Assembly: GCA_039621445.1 (NCBI GenBank)
Contig: CP154957.1
Location: forward strand, 8,246,666-8,310,665
Direction of reading: 5' to 3'
Origin: Euglena gracilis
Taxonomy: Eukaryota; Euglenida; Euglenophyceae; Euglenales
Length of the DNA: 64,000 nucleotides
Shown here: piece by piece, positions 34,831 through 47,034 of the stretch
How positions within the stretch are numbered: position 1 is the stretch's first letter
Layout: every line of letters begins with the position of its first letter
The notes under the pieces: generated by a model
Databases searched by the model: none
What the model was told of the DNA's origin: nothing
The model's input: the letters and a program-made list of their open reading frames with translations, nothing else
Position numbers and translations under genes: made by a program

Positions 34831-35105
34831 TCTGAATATTATGGTATTGGCAAAAGAAATCTGCTTTCCACGAACCTTGTTCTGTGCATACGTAAAAAAA
34901 AGAAAAAGCACATTCCTGGGACTTTGCGGCGGCAAAACCCTCCCTAGTCTTGTTCATTGGGGTGAAGTATCACCTTCAAAAGGTAAACTACCCCCAGCAG
35001 TGGAGATTGACCATCCCGCCCACTTGCAACACAATGCGTTCTGGGTAATTTTTTTAAAAAGAATTTCCAGTGCCGAGGTGCCATGGTCAAAGAGATTTTC
35101 TTAAG

Positions 35106-35578
35106 TTTCGTGACCCGTGGGTGGGGGGTCGGTGGAGGGGGGGCCGGCCCCCCCCCCCCGGGGGGGGGGGGGGGGGGGGGGGGGGTTACCGATGGGGTTT
35201 TGTTCTATTTTCGGCGCGAAGCGCCAAACATTTGTGGGACCCCCAAATTTGCGGGTCTCCCAACCCTCCCCCACACCAGGGGGTGGGTGGATGGGTCCGG
35301 ACCATCGATTCATTTGACACCTGTGTGACCCTCCCCCCTGGGGGGTTTCGAGCGGGTGGGTGGGTTGGGGCCTCAGGACCCTCCCCCCCCCCCGGAGGGC
35401 GGGGTGCACCAGGGGTCAGGTGTTTGCTCAGAGGCCTGGCCGGAAATTCTTTTCCACCATTTTGGCTGGATTTTGGGTTGGTGGGTGGGTGGGGGTCGTG
35501 GGTGGGTGGGTTTTCGGGGGGAAATGGGTGGGTGGGCTCGGGCCGGGAAGAAGTGCCCCCCCCCCCGGGTCACTAAGT
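35106..35578 (+). mobile_element. Family K element
   Basis: It opens near CGTGACCCGTGGG and ends GGGTCACTAAGTGA, an inverted pair. Inside are GGCGCGAAGCGCC, a C-run/G-run stem, GGATTTTGGGT and several GGTGGGTGGG runs. Related copies are at 41120-41297, 50253-50425 (inverted) and around 10500-10995. Confidence 0.6.
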
Positions 35579-37376
35579 GAGACTATGGCCCGGACCCCCC
35601 CTCTTGGTCCTGAACAAACCTCTGACCATGGTCAATGGCAGACCACACCACTGGGGGGGGGGGGGCAAACCCAGGAAAAGAGGAATGTTTGAAGCAGGAA
35701 GAAGGTTTTGAATATCCTGGTGCTGTGTAGAGTGTCCGAAATGGTATGCATGATGGTGGAGGAATGGGCAGGATTGGAGCGCGAAACTCAAATGTTCTAT
35801 CTGTACAGCTAAATTCTCACTCAAATGGGACGCAATGTGCATGGTTCCGACGCGCGAGATGGCTTGATGTGATTTATCTGCGCCATCTTGTAGATTGTTT
35901 GTCCGGGGCTCGAGAATCTTCTTTGAGCTGTCTTGTGTACATTGCGGTGGGTGGGTGTGTTCGTGCATGCTTACATTACATTGACATCAGAAAGCTAAAC
36001 GATCTAACATTCGTTCTGTGTGGTCCCAGGGGAGGATTCTTAAAGCCGGAGATCCAGATAGGTTTGTGTGGTCCTGTGAAGGTTTCCTGCGCCATTATGC
36101 TCAACGTGTCCATTCACGCTCGAAATTCTCGCAATTCTCGTTTGATTGTGGTGCACCACCAGGGGATCCAACCCCCCCGGGGGGGGTCCTGACAGCCAGC
36201 TCTTTTTTTCCGGCCAGCAGAAGGGGTTTCCTTAACGTGGAGGGGACTCTACCCCCAGGGGGCGTCCTGTTTTCCAGCCAGCACCTCCCAGCCCAGCCTG
36301 ACTGTTCCCCCCAAAAGGCACAAAGAACCAAAAAAAATTGGGGGGGACAAGTGGCCAAAAGTGGTGTTTTTGGATTTTTTGGGGGGGTTGACCTTGAATT
36401 TTGGCTTTGGAGTGTTTGCTCGTTTCCACCCGCACAGCTCTGAAGGGGGGAGGGGCTTTTTAGGAGAGGACGCACGTACAGGGGACATAGGTGGCTCTGT
36501 GCAATGTATGTGGGCAGTGTAAACCCCCCCCCCCAAATAATACCCCCCCGGGGTATTATTTTTTCGCCCGAAGTCCCGGCCCGAGGGGGGGGGTATTATT
36601 TGGGGGGGGGGGTATTATTTTTCTGCGATGTTAGTTGCGCGCGATGTTTGGCGCCCCCCCTGTAGCAGCTCTCCAACCATGGCAGGGCGGATGGGGAGGG
36701 GTAGCTACATCCTGGGGGGGGGGGGGGGAGTGGGGGTCGACCATGGTCCACCCACGGTCGCCCTCGGTCACCCTCGGTCGCCCTCGGTCGTGGGGGTCGA
36801 CCGAGGCCAGGCCGTATTCGGTCGTGGGGGTCGACCGAGGGCGACCATGGTCGACCCCCACCCCACTTCGAAATTTTTCGAAGTCCCGTAAAACCCAAAA
36901 TAGCACCCAAAACCGCCCTTTGGGGTCATTTTTTGCACTTTCTTGTGAAATTTACCATTTTTGGAGGTCAGATGAGCCAGAAAAATCCATTTTTTTGTAA
37001 TTTGTTGTCAGAAATTGTGATTTTTACCTACATTTTCAGGTAAAAAAATCCGGGCCTTCGGCCCGAAACCAGGGGGAGGGGGGGTATTATTTGGGGGGGT
37101 GGGGGGGGGCGGGGGACGGGGGGGGGGGGGGGGGGGGGGGTGGGGCTGGGGGCATTTATTTGGGGGAAGTTACTCAATTGAATTGAATGGTGGATGAATA
37201 TATTTTCTTCACACATACACTTTTGTATATTTTGAATCCGTACGACTCCGCATCTTTTGGTCCACGGTCCCCGATGCCTCTGTCGTTCCCTGTCGATCAG
37301 CTTTGCTGATTTCGAGCCCGGCTTCAAAGCCAATGCAAGAGGGGTCCTCCCCCTTCCACCCATGGCCAGGGTTCAA
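35579..37376. other. Unassigned DNA and family J block
   Basis: 35740-36150 is unique with open frames but no domain. At 36525-37110 CCCCCAAATAATACCCCC and GGGGTATTATTTGGGG words alternate around GGTCGACCATGGTC-rich DNA at 36730-36860 (CCACGGTCGCCCTCGGTC tandem words). Confidence 0.4.
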
Positions 37377-37900
37377 TATAAGGAGGGCGTACGGGGTATA
37401 GGTGGCAGGTGGGGGAGACGCCCTGGACAGGAGGGGGTATGTATGTATGTATGTATGTATGTATGTATGTATGTATGTATGTATGTATGTATGTATGTAT
37501 GTATGTATGTATGCATGCATGCATGTATGTATGTATGTATGTATGTATGCATGTATGTATGTATGTATGTATGCATGCATGCATGGTCTTGACCCCCTCT
37601 TGCCAAGGGGGGTCTGTACCGACCCGGGGGGGGGGTAATTAGGACCCCCAATAAGTTAAGTTTTTCCTTCTGGCGCTTTGCGCCGAAAAAAAATTGCATT
37701 TTTGACAACTTTTCGTCCAAAACAGTACCCAAAATGAACTTTTTAATGGCCGTTTAGAGGAAGTTAAAATTTGTCAAAAATAATTGTCAAAATGGGATGT
37801 CAAATGAGATGTCAATGGGATGGGTGTCAAAATTGGTCACCCAGACCGGCTCCCCTTCTGGACCAGAGGCGGGTCCCCCGACCTACCATAGCGAAGCCTG
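37377..37900 (+). mobile_element. Family B element carrying an ATGT microsatellite
   Basis: It begins CAGGGTTCAATATAAGG and ends CATAGCGAAGCCTG. Flanks CCCATGGC and CCGTCGGC match at five of eight positions. The (ATGT)n array at 37439-37583 with ATGC variants lies inside. The core has GGCGCTTTGCGCCGAAAAAA and AACAGTACCCAAAATGAAC. Confidence 0.7.
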
Positions 37901-38224
37901 CCGTCGGCAACATGCATCGTTTTGGTTGACGATCCGCCAGCTGCTCTGTTCACACCTTCCCCCCCCACCCCGTGTCATTCATGTGGTTTGGCAGCCAGCT
38001 CCTCGGTGGTCGATGTCGATGTGGAGCAGGAGGAGCAGAAGAGTTTTTTTGCAGAGAGATTTCTATCTGAGAAGTTGCATATTTCAGGGTCGTTTTCTGG
38101 GAAATTGCATTTTGGTTGATGTGCTGGGTGGGCGAGTTGATTTGAGCAGACAATTCGGGGGAATCCACAGCTGAGCCAGCAGCTTTTGGCCAGGCTTCTG
38201 TTCCCCCGGGGCTTTTGCGACCCA

Positions 38225-38940
38225 AAGAGCCATTTTGGGGTGTTTTTGGGGCCGTTTTTTGCTCAAAACCCCGATTCTTTCAAAATATCTCGACAATGAA
38301 GCAAAATCAAAGAAAATATCCGGAGAGCAAAAATGAAGCCCTTGGAATGCCTTATTCCTTAACCCAACTCTTCGTGTAGCTTACGAGTTACGAGTTACGA
38401 GTTACCCATTTTTCTGCCAATTTTGGCCCATTTCTGGGGCCATTTTGGGTTGTATTCAGGGTCAAAAAAACTGATGTCTCCAAAATGTCTCAGAAATGAA
38501 GCAAAATCAAAGGAGATTTTCGGAAACCCAAAGTAAAGCCCTTGGACCCTATCTAACAGTTTTGATTTTCCCGTAACTCCATGGCTAGCCCATTTCGCTC
38601 CAAATCTGTAGTGTTTTGGCCTGTTTTCCGTCATTTCTGGGTCAAAAAAACCGAAAGAAAAAAAATTGAAAAAAAAATTGCCAAGAACCATGTTTTTTTT
38701 TTGCCTCCCGGACCCGGAAACTTTTTTTCAAGCCAAAAATAAGCGTTTTTTTTTTTGACCTCCTTCCCCGGCCCCCGACCCCCGTTCTTAGCCCAAAACC
38801 TGTGCATCTTGGGTCGAAAAAAGTTGGGGAAAAAATCGGGGAAAACTTGTGTTTTTTTGGCTTCCCGGATCCAGAAAAACTGTTTTAGAGCGGAAAATGA
38901 GTTTTTTTTTTTTTTTGATCCACCAGCCTCCCGTGACCCA
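38225..38940 (+). repeat. Degenerate long tandem repeat, unit about 180-200 bases
   Basis: AATGAAGCAAAATCAAAG followed by AAGCCCTTGGA occurs twice at a spacing of about 198 bases (38297 and 38495). The next two units share TTGCCTCCCGGACCCGGAAA and GGCTTCCCGGATCCAGAAA followed by GTTTTTTTTTTTTGA. Four related units in direct orientation, without coding content. Confidence 0.65.
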
Positions 38941-39059
38941 GCCGGGCCAAGCCGGTCCGGGCCGCCGGACCGCTGGGCCGGGCCGGGCCGCCCCGTCTGC
39001 CGCAAGCCTCAAACATCTGCAGCATAGCACCATACGTAAAGAAGTCAGCACTACACAAA

Positions 39060-39378
39060 ACCTGGTGTACCCCCACCCCCCCTGGACCAAGGGGGTCCGG
39101 ACCGCCCACGGGGGGCACCTGGGACCCACCCAAAAAATTTTGCCTTCCGGCGCTTCACGCAAAAGTTTTTTGCATTTTTGACAATTTTTTTGCCCAAAAA
39201 GTGCCCAAAATGGCATTTTTGGACGTTTGGGGGGGTGAATTTTTTCAGGCCCCGCGCTTCGCGTCGGGCCGAAAATCGTCACCTGGTTGCCCCACTGTTT
39301 GGGTGGGGGGTGCCCCTCCTTCTGGACCGGAGGGGGGGGGGACAGACCACCCCCCCCACCTGCCGTGATATCGAAGCC
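39060..39378 (+). mobile_element. Family B element
   Basis: The right end GTGATATCGAAGCCTG is clear and the left end is diverged. The interior has GGCGCTTCACGC, AAAAGTGCCCAAAATGGC, CGCGCTTCGCG and GAAAATCGTCACCTGG, in the family order. Confidence 0.6.
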
Positions 39379-39655
39379 TGGGTTACTTTTGATCTTCAAG
39401 ATGAGAGCCGTCTTTCGTGGTCTGAAAAATTCGAAAATGGGGAGCACTCTCTCGTCAGCCCGACCCCCCCAAGAAGGATCAGACTTCGACGACCTGGTCA
39501 CCAACAGTCTGAATTCGACAATTCAGTTTTGATGAAATTCAATTTATCGATCAATCCATCAGAGATTCCTTTGGTGAGGCTGAATTTCAGACGTGGGCAA
39601 CCCCCCCCCGGTTTTGATTTTCTGTTTGACGAAGCACGGTTATTGAGGGCCGGCG

Positions 39656-39870
39656 ATGGGTCATGGCCCCGGGGGTCTGCCGCTGCATGTGTTTGCTCCG
39701 TGGCCGTGGGCAAAAGGGGCGGGTCTCTTCGAGGCCCTCCCCGCGGTCTCCGGGGCCAACCTTGCTTGTGTTCTTTTGTTGTGGCAACACCTGGAAGAGG
39801 AGCATCAATTTGCGCACTGCTACAAGTCGCATTCTGTTGCCCATGGGATTGTTGGGATTTACTCATTTTT
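39656..39870 (+). CDS. Candidate exon, hydrophobic product unknown
   Basis: One frame reads GGLPLHVFAPWPWAKGAGLF then EALPAVSGANLACVLLLWQH and LEEEHQFAHCYKSHSVAHG, with GC-rich third positions and no low complexity. A different frame runs open for 233 codons across 39178-39879 but passes through a family B element, so it is less credible. No family is recognised; exon ends are not fixed. Confidence 0.35.
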
Positions 39871-40550
39871 TATTTTTGATCGATCAAGTTTTTGCATTCT
39901 CCGTTTCATGTCGAAAACTACCATGAAATTTGGTTTTTTAAAGAACAGTTCTATTGCCGCATGATCCTGCATGATTCCACATAAATTGCTTTTTGGGGGG
40001 TATCCAACAAAAGAAATGCCCGGAAAGAAAGCATTTCAGGCAGTTGGTTTCTGTTTCAAAGACCATTTGTATCATTTTTGCGTCATTTTTTTTGCATACT
40101 TTTCTCTGTAGCAATTATAATTGAGCATTATACAAGGGTTGAAAAAACCGCATAATCCCACATAATCCCGCTATTTTTGGACTTCTTTGCTCAGTTCACC
40201 TCTCTCTTTCCTCGTTCACTACTCAGCTCTTTTCACCTCTTCCCTGACCCAATTTCATGGATTTTTGTGATTTCTCCAATGTCTCTGTTGAATTCCCTTC
40301 TCGGTTTTCTTTGGCAAAAGAGGGGGCATTATTTGGGCCGTCAATGTTGGTCCTCAGAGAAGCAGGGATGTGTGGGAAGCTGGGATTTCTTTTGCTGGAT
40401 GGCACCAGCCTTTTCACCTCAAAAAATAAGGTCGGTCTTATTTTTGGGTCCATTGCCTTCATGGGGGTCTTCACCGCTAGTTTTTCTTGACCCACCCAAG
40501 GCCCAGAATTCGTCATTTTTAGACGTTCTTCGGGGCCCCTCTGCCCTCCC
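39871..40550. other. Spacer upstream of gene copy 3
   Basis: T-rich and unique DNA. Frames at 40180-40500 are open without a recognised domain. CTCCCCAG ends at 40553, immediately before the gene. Confidence 0.35.
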
Positions 40551-40565
40551 CAGGGCATTATTATT

Positions 40566-40731
40566 ATGGTACAGTTCTCCGACCTCTCCGCCCCCTCCGC
40601 GTGGTACCGGGCCGCCAAGCAGCAGCCGCCGAAGAGGACGGCCCCCCCGGTGGCCTCCCCCACCCTCCCTCCCGCCGCACCGGGTTTCGAGGCCGCGCTT
40701 TGGCTGCCCCAAACCAATGGTTCGATGTCAG
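40566..40731 (+). CDS. Gene copy 3, exon 1 (N-terminus)
   Basis: It encodes MVQFSDLSAPSAWYRAAKQQ then PPKRTAPPVASPTLPPAAP and GFEAALWLPQTNGSMSG. The first 20 residues align with copies 1 and 2 and serve as the insertion-free reference for both introner sites. A donor CAG|GTGTCT at 40732 fits phase 1. Toward the end the sequence is proline-rich and not conserved. Confidence 0.7.
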
Positions 40732-42089
40732 GTGTCTCGTCCCCCCCCAAAAACAGCGCCCCCCCCCAAAAAATCAGACCCCTCCGGACTGACCAAACCC
40801 AAATTGAGGTGCGTACGGGGTTTCAGTTTGGGGGGGGGGGGGTCCCACCTGCCAAGGGCGGCCCAAACCAACTGGAGGGGGCCACCCGTAGATTTCACTC
40901 AACACCTGTGTGACCCCTCCCCCAGGGGGATGGGTGGGTTTTCGAGAGTGGGTTGGGGCCCCGGGGCCCCCCCGGGGGGGCTAGAGTAACCAGCGCGTCG
41001 TCATGGTAAAGACCCCCCCCTGACTTAAGTGGAGTATGTGCCTGGCGGGCGCTTGGTGGTCGGCGGCGGCGTTGGTGAGCAAGTAAAGGTCAGCCCCGCC
41101 AGGCTCGCCAGTCCGGCCAAGGGCCGGGCTGCAAACTTTTTTCACCGTTTTCGGCCGATTTTGACTGGATTTTGGGTGGGTGGGTGGGTGGGTGGGTGGG
41201 TGGGTGGGTGGTTGACCCCCTTCGGGGGGGTTGGGCTTTTCAAGAAGGTGGGTGGGTGGGTTTGGGCCGGGGAAAAGGTGCAACCCCTGGGGTCACTAAG
41301 TGAATTTTTTCATGGAATTTTTTTTCGGCTTGGCGCGCTGGGTCAAATATCGGTTCTCCAGACAGCGCCACTGTTGAAAATCCTAGGTCTGGCACGGATA
41401 CAGACGGCCATCACCATTGGGAGACGGTGAAAGGGTGCCTGTGGGTGTTTCATTTGAGCTCGTGGGGGGGGGGCACCCCCCCTTGTCCAAGACATAACCG
41501 TGCCGTTGACACATTCCCTGAATATTGGCATGTCTTGGACAAGGGGGGAGGTACCCCAGGGTTCGATATCATATAACATATACTGAGTTTGATGTCACAA
41601 ATATATATTATATATGCATGTGGCAGCCTCCGACTAAATCTCCCGGGGGTGGGCATATAGTTGGATCGCGGGGGTCCAAAATTTTGTGTTATTGATGCAA
41701 TGGGAAGGTCGGCCGTAGGAGGTCGGCCTAACTTTAGGCCTGACTTGAACATCAAACACTAATCTATGAGTTAGGCCTGAAGTTAGGCCGAACTTCTAAC
41801 CTTAACCCTAGCCCATCAATAATCCAAAAAAAGTTACCCACCCCTCTGATCCAACTCTATGCCCCCCCCCCCCGAGGGGGCCTAGAGTTGTAGGAATATG
41901 TATACACACGTAAATATATAACAAATATATTGTAAAAGAAACATATAAATATATTACATGGAAGTATGTATAATTATATATTTATATGATTATATGTGTT
42001 ATATATTTATATGTGTATACATATTGCACACATGATATTCATGGCATATATGACATATATAAATACATATATACATACATGTATATATG

Positions 42090-42140
<51 letters not shown>

Positions 42141-42607
42141 GGGCAGGTGGGGTGGGTCGGACATTTCCCTCCAGTCTAGGAAAGGAGAGGGGCGGGGGGG
42201 GGGCACCCCCACATACACTTTCACCGTGGCTGGCCCATTGGGGCTGCGGAGGAGAATTTTGGGGTTGGCAATGCATTGGCTTGTCGGGTGTCTGCCGCCA
42301 AGCCAATGGGCTGGGCATAGGCCATCATTGGCCCGTCTAAAATCACAAAGCCTGGGACGGGACGGGACAGGACCTTTTTTTTTCCTGTGCTGGCTACCTG
42401 GGAGTGTGTCCAAAACCTCGTGGGAAAAAGGCAGCCCATTTTCATCTTTTCGATCCGACGACAACCCCGTGAAGGAGGTTTTTGAAAGAAAGAAAAAACG
42501 CTTTCTTTTTGCCTTGTTCTGCGTGGACTCTGGGCAACCGGTCGCCATTGAGCTTTAAGTTGACCTTCTGTCAGGGGGGGGGGGGGTGGCCAATCACCTC
42601 AGCGAAG
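40732..42607 (+). other. First intron of gene copy 3, repeat-filled
   Basis: It contains a family K copy at 41120-41297, a family H copy at 41465-41550 (TTGTCCAAGACATAACC with its inverse), AT-rich DNA with TATA arrays at 41890-42137 and a G-run acceptor region. The two possible acceptors are CACCTCAG (42602) and CAGCGAAG (42607); the second matches phase 1. Confidence 0.45.
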
Positions 42608-42687
42608 GCGTGTGTGGAACGGAGGACACCCCACGGGGAGCGGCTCGCAAGAAGAGAGTTGTGTTTGCCACCGACCTCAGTGCTGCT
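42608..42687 (+). CDS. Gene copy 3, exon 2 (basic segment with RVxF-like motif)
   Basis: It encodes GVCGTEDTPRGAARKKRVVF then ATDLSAA. The AARKKRVVFATD string is identical to copy 2. Conservation stops at the double alanine. The frame stays open to 42747, so the donor is uncertain. Confidence 0.7.
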
Positions 42688-43869
42688 CTCATTGACCAAT
42701 TCCATTGTGTGGATGATAAGACACATACACGTTTTGTTCCATGGTGACAAGAGGATAAATCATCTACAAGGACGGGGGGTGGGGTCATTTTTGGCTGCAA
42801 AGAAAACTGGAGATGGGAGATGCCACCACCAGGTCCCAGATTTCAAAATATTTTTCCAGAAGCCGAATGGAAGCTTTGCCAAAAAAATGAATTGAATAAT
42901 TAAAATAAAATAAAATACATACTGATGGGTGTAAAAGTAATTATATTGCATACAGAACATTTTGTCTATTTGGGTAATGGATAAATTCTTCCGGTGGGGG
43001 AATGGAATTTCCAAGCGTGGTGGGATTGTATTGGTGTCGGTACTGCCCCAATTGTGCACTCGTGTGTGGGGGGGGGGGGGAGGGGGAACTGTGAACCCTC
43101 AAAAAACGATACAAAATGCCGAGTGTCAAATTTGGCTCAGGTCACGATACAAGGCATTGGAGGTCACCGGGTACTTACTTCTGGGGGGCAGCAGAACAAT
43201 TTTCGCTCAACCGATTCGCAGCACCTCCACCCCCCCCCGCCCCCCCCCCCCTGGCGCGCATCAATTGCCAGCCCATTCTTCGCTCGGGTGCAGCCGATTC
43301 CCAGTGCAAAGTGCTCACAACGTAGGGTCGAAATCAAGAGTGATCACAAAATGATTATTTCTGAGGGGGGCCCATTCCTATTTTTTTTATTGTTATTTGT
43401 ATGTATTATCCTTATCATTTTATCATATTTTTATTATGTTATGTTATATTGCATTATAGAACATTCCATTTCATTACATTACATTATGTTACATAACATT
43501 ACATAATATTGCATTGTATTGTATTGCACTGTGTTGCATTGTATTGTATTGTTTTGTATTGTATTGTGTCGTGTTGTATTGTATTGTATTTCAGTAGTAT
43601 GTTTAATTATAATTTCCAAATCGTGTCAGAGTCCTGCTCGTGCACCTGACCAAGGTTTTCTATCACATTTTTTTTACGGAGGGGGTAGGTGGTCAGCCCA
43701 AATTTCCAGCCCCGGCCCAGTAAGCCGGGTTGGTTCTTGGAATGAATTGAAATTTAAAATAATGCATGGTATGTAAATACAAAAAATATAGATGGTATAA
43801 AATCAAATATGACATAAAACGAATAATAGACCATAAAAAAAAACAGGGGAGGGGTGGGGCGGCACGGAG
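42688..43869 (+). other. Second intron of gene copy 3
   Basis: AT-rich DNA with a (TATTG)n-like satellite at 43500-43595. No element ends are clear and no exon is shared with copy 2. Confidence 0.4.
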
Positions 43870-43997
43870 TTCTCGATTTTCCGGCCGTGCTGTGTGACGC
43901 CTCCGACGGGCCCTCGGAGCTGTCCCGGTCCCATTCCAGCGAGTCGTCCATCGCTTCTGAAGAGGAGGACATCTCTGCGCTGCCTCTTTGGATCAGG
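43870..43997 (+). CDS. Gene copy 3, acidic exon with a GC donor
   Basis: It reads LDFPAVLCDASDGPSELS then RSHSSESSIASEEEDISALP and LWIR. The SEEED and PLW.R motifs match copies 1 and 2. The conserved boundary AGG|GCTGAACG uses GC where copies 1 and 2 have GTGAGC and GTGAAT. The 5' boundary (AG ending at 43869) is a guess. Confidence 0.65.
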
Positions 43998-44722
43998 GCT
44001 GAACGGTCGCTGTTTCATGTCTGCTGTGCTTTCCAAAGAGGAGGCGAAAAAGAAATTAAGGCCAAGGTTTTTATGGAAGTGTGTTATATGGTTGATATTG
44101 GATTTCCTGGTCTTTTTCTAAAAGAAATCTGGTATTTGCTTCTGAAGAAAATTTATTTGTGTTAATTGCTAACAGTTTTTCATTATTGCATTTTTTCACC
44201 CTGAAGCCGTGGTTGTTTGCTTTTTTTATGTCATCATATTCCCTAAAAAATGTGTCTGTCTTTAAAACGTTGCTTCTATTTAGACCGTGTGGCCACGTTC
44301 CCCCTCCCAAACAAAAACCCGCCGTTCAAAGATCCGGTATCTTGCAGGGCTCAGAGAAGAGGGGGGTCCGGACACCCCGGTCCCCCCCCCCCCACCTGCC
44401 AAGGGGGGTCCGTACCGACCCGGGGGGGGGGGGGGGCAAGGCACCCAGAGTGCCAAAATTTACTTTCCGACGTTTTGCGCCGAAAGTTTTGAGCATGTTA
44501 GGCAATTTTTTTGCCCAAAAGGTGCCCAAAATGGCTTCTTTGCCCGATTTGGGGGGGGGATGACAAAATTTTTCGGCTTGAGCTGGGCCGCAAATCGGTC
44601 ATCTGGACCGTGCCACTATGCAAGAGGGGGGTTCCAGGGTATTAAGTGAGCGGTGTTTTCGTTGGGGGGGGGGGTCAGACCACCCCCCCCCTCCTGCCCC
44701 TTCAGACCGGGGGGATTCCAGG
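43998..44722. other. Third intron of gene copy 3, left part
   Basis: Unique DNA to 44330, then a family B-like block to 44640 with GACGTTTTGCGCCGAAAG, AAAAGGTGCCCAAAATGGC and GCAAATCGGTCATCTGGACC. Confidence 0.45.
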
Positions 44723-45026
44723 CAGGGCGGTCCACAAGGGACGAAATTTTCTCCTGAAGCTCCTTGAGGGCCGCCCTTGGGCCTAAGGGATGACCAATGG
44801 CAAATCCGGGGATCGAGCGGGGTTAAAAATAAAAGGGTCGAAAAACACATTTTTTTGACGTTTTGGGTGGATGGGCGATGGCTCAAGGATGCCAGAAATC
44901 ATTTTCCCCCCGATATCGACCCTTTTTTGCCAAAGTCTGGCCATTTTATTCGGCCATGTTTCCTATGAATGTTTCATTGAATGTGCTGGGACAGGAAGGC
45001 TTTTTTTTTCGTTAAAGACCGCCCTG
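44723..45026 (+). mobile_element. Family E element with target-site duplication
   Basis: The element is 304 bp, begins CAGGGCGGTCC and ends AAAGACCGCCCTG, an inverted pair. Flanks ATTCCAGG and CTTCCGGG match at six of eight positions. It lies in an intron of gene copy 3. Other copies are at 1-200 and 1620-1905. Confidence 0.8.
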
Positions 45027-45303
45027 CTTCCGGGACCCCCCCCCCGGCACCAAGAAAAAAAATAGTTTCCGGGACGGGACCCCCCCCCCTGGGAATTCTG
45101 GTGCTTCGCGCCGGGGACAACAATTTTTTTGTATCTCTGGCCGATTTTGCAAAAAAATGCGCGAAACCGTGATTTTTGGGTCTTTTTACTTTTTTTTGCA
45201 CAGACCCCCCCATTCCCTGGGGGTGTCTCCCCACCCCCTGCTCGACCGGGGGGTCCGACCCACCCCCGTCCAACTGCCCTTGCATCGAACCCTGCCCCCC
45301 CCC

Positions 45304-45384
45304 ATTCCTCCCTGGCCCCTGACCCTCGTGTCGTTCCACGCGGGCCCATTCCTACTGAACACCGTTTTTGCTTCCCGTGGATGA
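45304..45384 (+). CDS. Gene copy 3, last exon with stop
   Basis: It reads IPPWPLTLVSFHAGPFLLNT then VFASRG and TGA, aligned with copies 1 and 2. There is no AG between 45207 and the conserved part, so the acceptor may be TTTTTTTGCACAG ending at 45206; that frame is open throughout. The upstream boundary is therefore uncertain: the intervening 97 bases contain a family B terminus (TTGCATCGAACCCTG). Confidence 0.65.
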   Translation: MPPWPLTLVSFHAGPFLLNTVFASRG

Positions 45385-45425
45385 CTGCCAGGGCCTCCCT
45401 TCCGCCCTTCAGACTGCCTGGCAGG

Positions 45426-45576
45426 TAGTATGTATATGTATATGCATATGTATATGTAATTATATGTAAGTGTATATGCATATGCACATGTGTGTATGTA
45501 TATGTATATGTATATGTATATGCATATGTGTATGTCTATGCATATGTGTATGTATAGTTATATGTATATGTATATG
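45426..45576 (+). repeat. (TATATG)n satellite
   Basis: GTATATGTATATGCATATG words run for about 150 bases just after gene copy 3. Confidence 0.9.
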
Positions 45577-45811
45577 GCTGACAATCTTTCCAACCACCCT
45601 CCCCCACGATTAACGTTTTGTGGGCAGTAATTCAGGCCAGCACATCAGTTGGGTACCAATCGGCACCACCTTTCCAGTTTTCGAGGCAAGTTTAGATTTT
45701 GATTTTCGCAGTTTTCCACAATGTTTGAGTATCTGCTGCGTCCGCAGTGTGTATGGCGCGGGGGTGGCTGTGAAGGATTGAATGGGTGGATGAGGGCGGG
45801 CAGGCGGGCGG

Positions 45812-46062
<251 letters not shown>

Positions 46063-46130
46063 TGCGTGGAAACGGCATCCTGCACACCCTATTTGGTCGG
46101 ATGCTCTCTCTCTCTCTGTCCAGAACTCCT

Positions 46131-46200
46131 CCGGCCCAAGGATGAGAGATAGGCCCTGGTGGCGGCAGAGGCCTAACGCCCCCCTCACCCAGGGCACCAG
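46131..46200 (+). pseudogene. Orphan 3' tail resembling the three-member gene family
   Basis: GGATGAGA followed by GGTGGCGGCAGAGGCCTAAC, GCCCCCCTCACCCAGGG matches the block after the stop of copy 2 (GGTGACGGCGCGGCCTAAC, GCCCCCATCACACAGGG). The SFH.GPF coding part is not found upstream, so this is either a remnant of a fourth copy or a shared 3' element. Confidence 0.45.
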
Positions 46201-47034
46201 CTGCAGGAGGGGGGTCGTTTCCCTTCTTCTTTTCTTCTCACCAACTCAGCCCATGCATAGATTGTAGGTGTCTTTTCTTTTTTGGGCAGGGTGTGCCACG
46301 TGTGTGTAGGTGGAGGTTGGTGCGTGCAGCCCACCAATCCAGCTAATGTCTGAAGTACTTTTTGTGAGGAGGCAGCTGGTGAGTCAGCTTCCCCTGGGAA
46401 ACAGTTATGCCCGAGAACCTGTCAGGTCTTGTCAGTAGAAGAAGTTGTCAGGGTATCCGGTACTGGCCAACCTGTCAGGGTCATTTTTCATTGATTTCCC
46501 TTGAAATACCCAACCTGGGAAACTGTCAGGGTCCCAAATGGGAAACTCTCAGGGTCTTTGGTACCGACTAACCTGCCATGATAGAAAGTTGTCAAGGTTC
46601 CCGCCGCCGGCCAACCTGTGAGGTGACAGCCAAAATTTCGAATCTTCATTTTTACTCGGTTGGTCTGCCAAACTGAAATTTTTGGCATTCTAAGGTTTTT
46701 TTCGAGGCGTTTTAAAACGATGCCTGTGGACAAGCCCGAACGACGTGTATGATTTAGATTGCATTTAGAGAACATTTTGCCGTTCACCCCAAATGAGAAA
46801 TACGGTTATTTTCTTTGGGGGCGAGGGGGAGGGGCTAGTTGGGCCACCTGCAGTTTGGAGAGGTATGTTACTCGACATTTTCCTTGCTTTTGCTGTGTAC
46901 AATGACGGAATGGACCAATGCCCAAATTAAATTATTGTATATAAAAAATACTGTAATTTGAATTATATGTAATCTATAATAATGAATAATATATAATACA
47001 TATGTAATAAATGTAAAAGTAATTGTAAAAATTA
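46201..47034. other. Unassigned DNA with a CCAACCTGTCAGGG repeat
   Basis: At 46420-46625 the words GTCAGGGT, CCAACCTG and TGGGAAACTGTCAGGG recur five or six times. The rest is unique or AT-rich. Confidence 0.45.

Larger units (their letters stand above)
40554..45384 (+). other. Gene copy 3 of the three-member family (whole locus)
   Basis: All four coding segments are present in family order. The first exon is uninterrupted where copies 1 and 2 carry family D introners. Introns hold family B, E, H and K sequence. An AG ends at 40553, 12 bases before the ATG. Confidence 0.7.

Noticed and set aside
39178-39879. 233-codon open frame on the + strand
   Set aside because: Its first third is inside a family B element; a different frame has better codon use in the last third.
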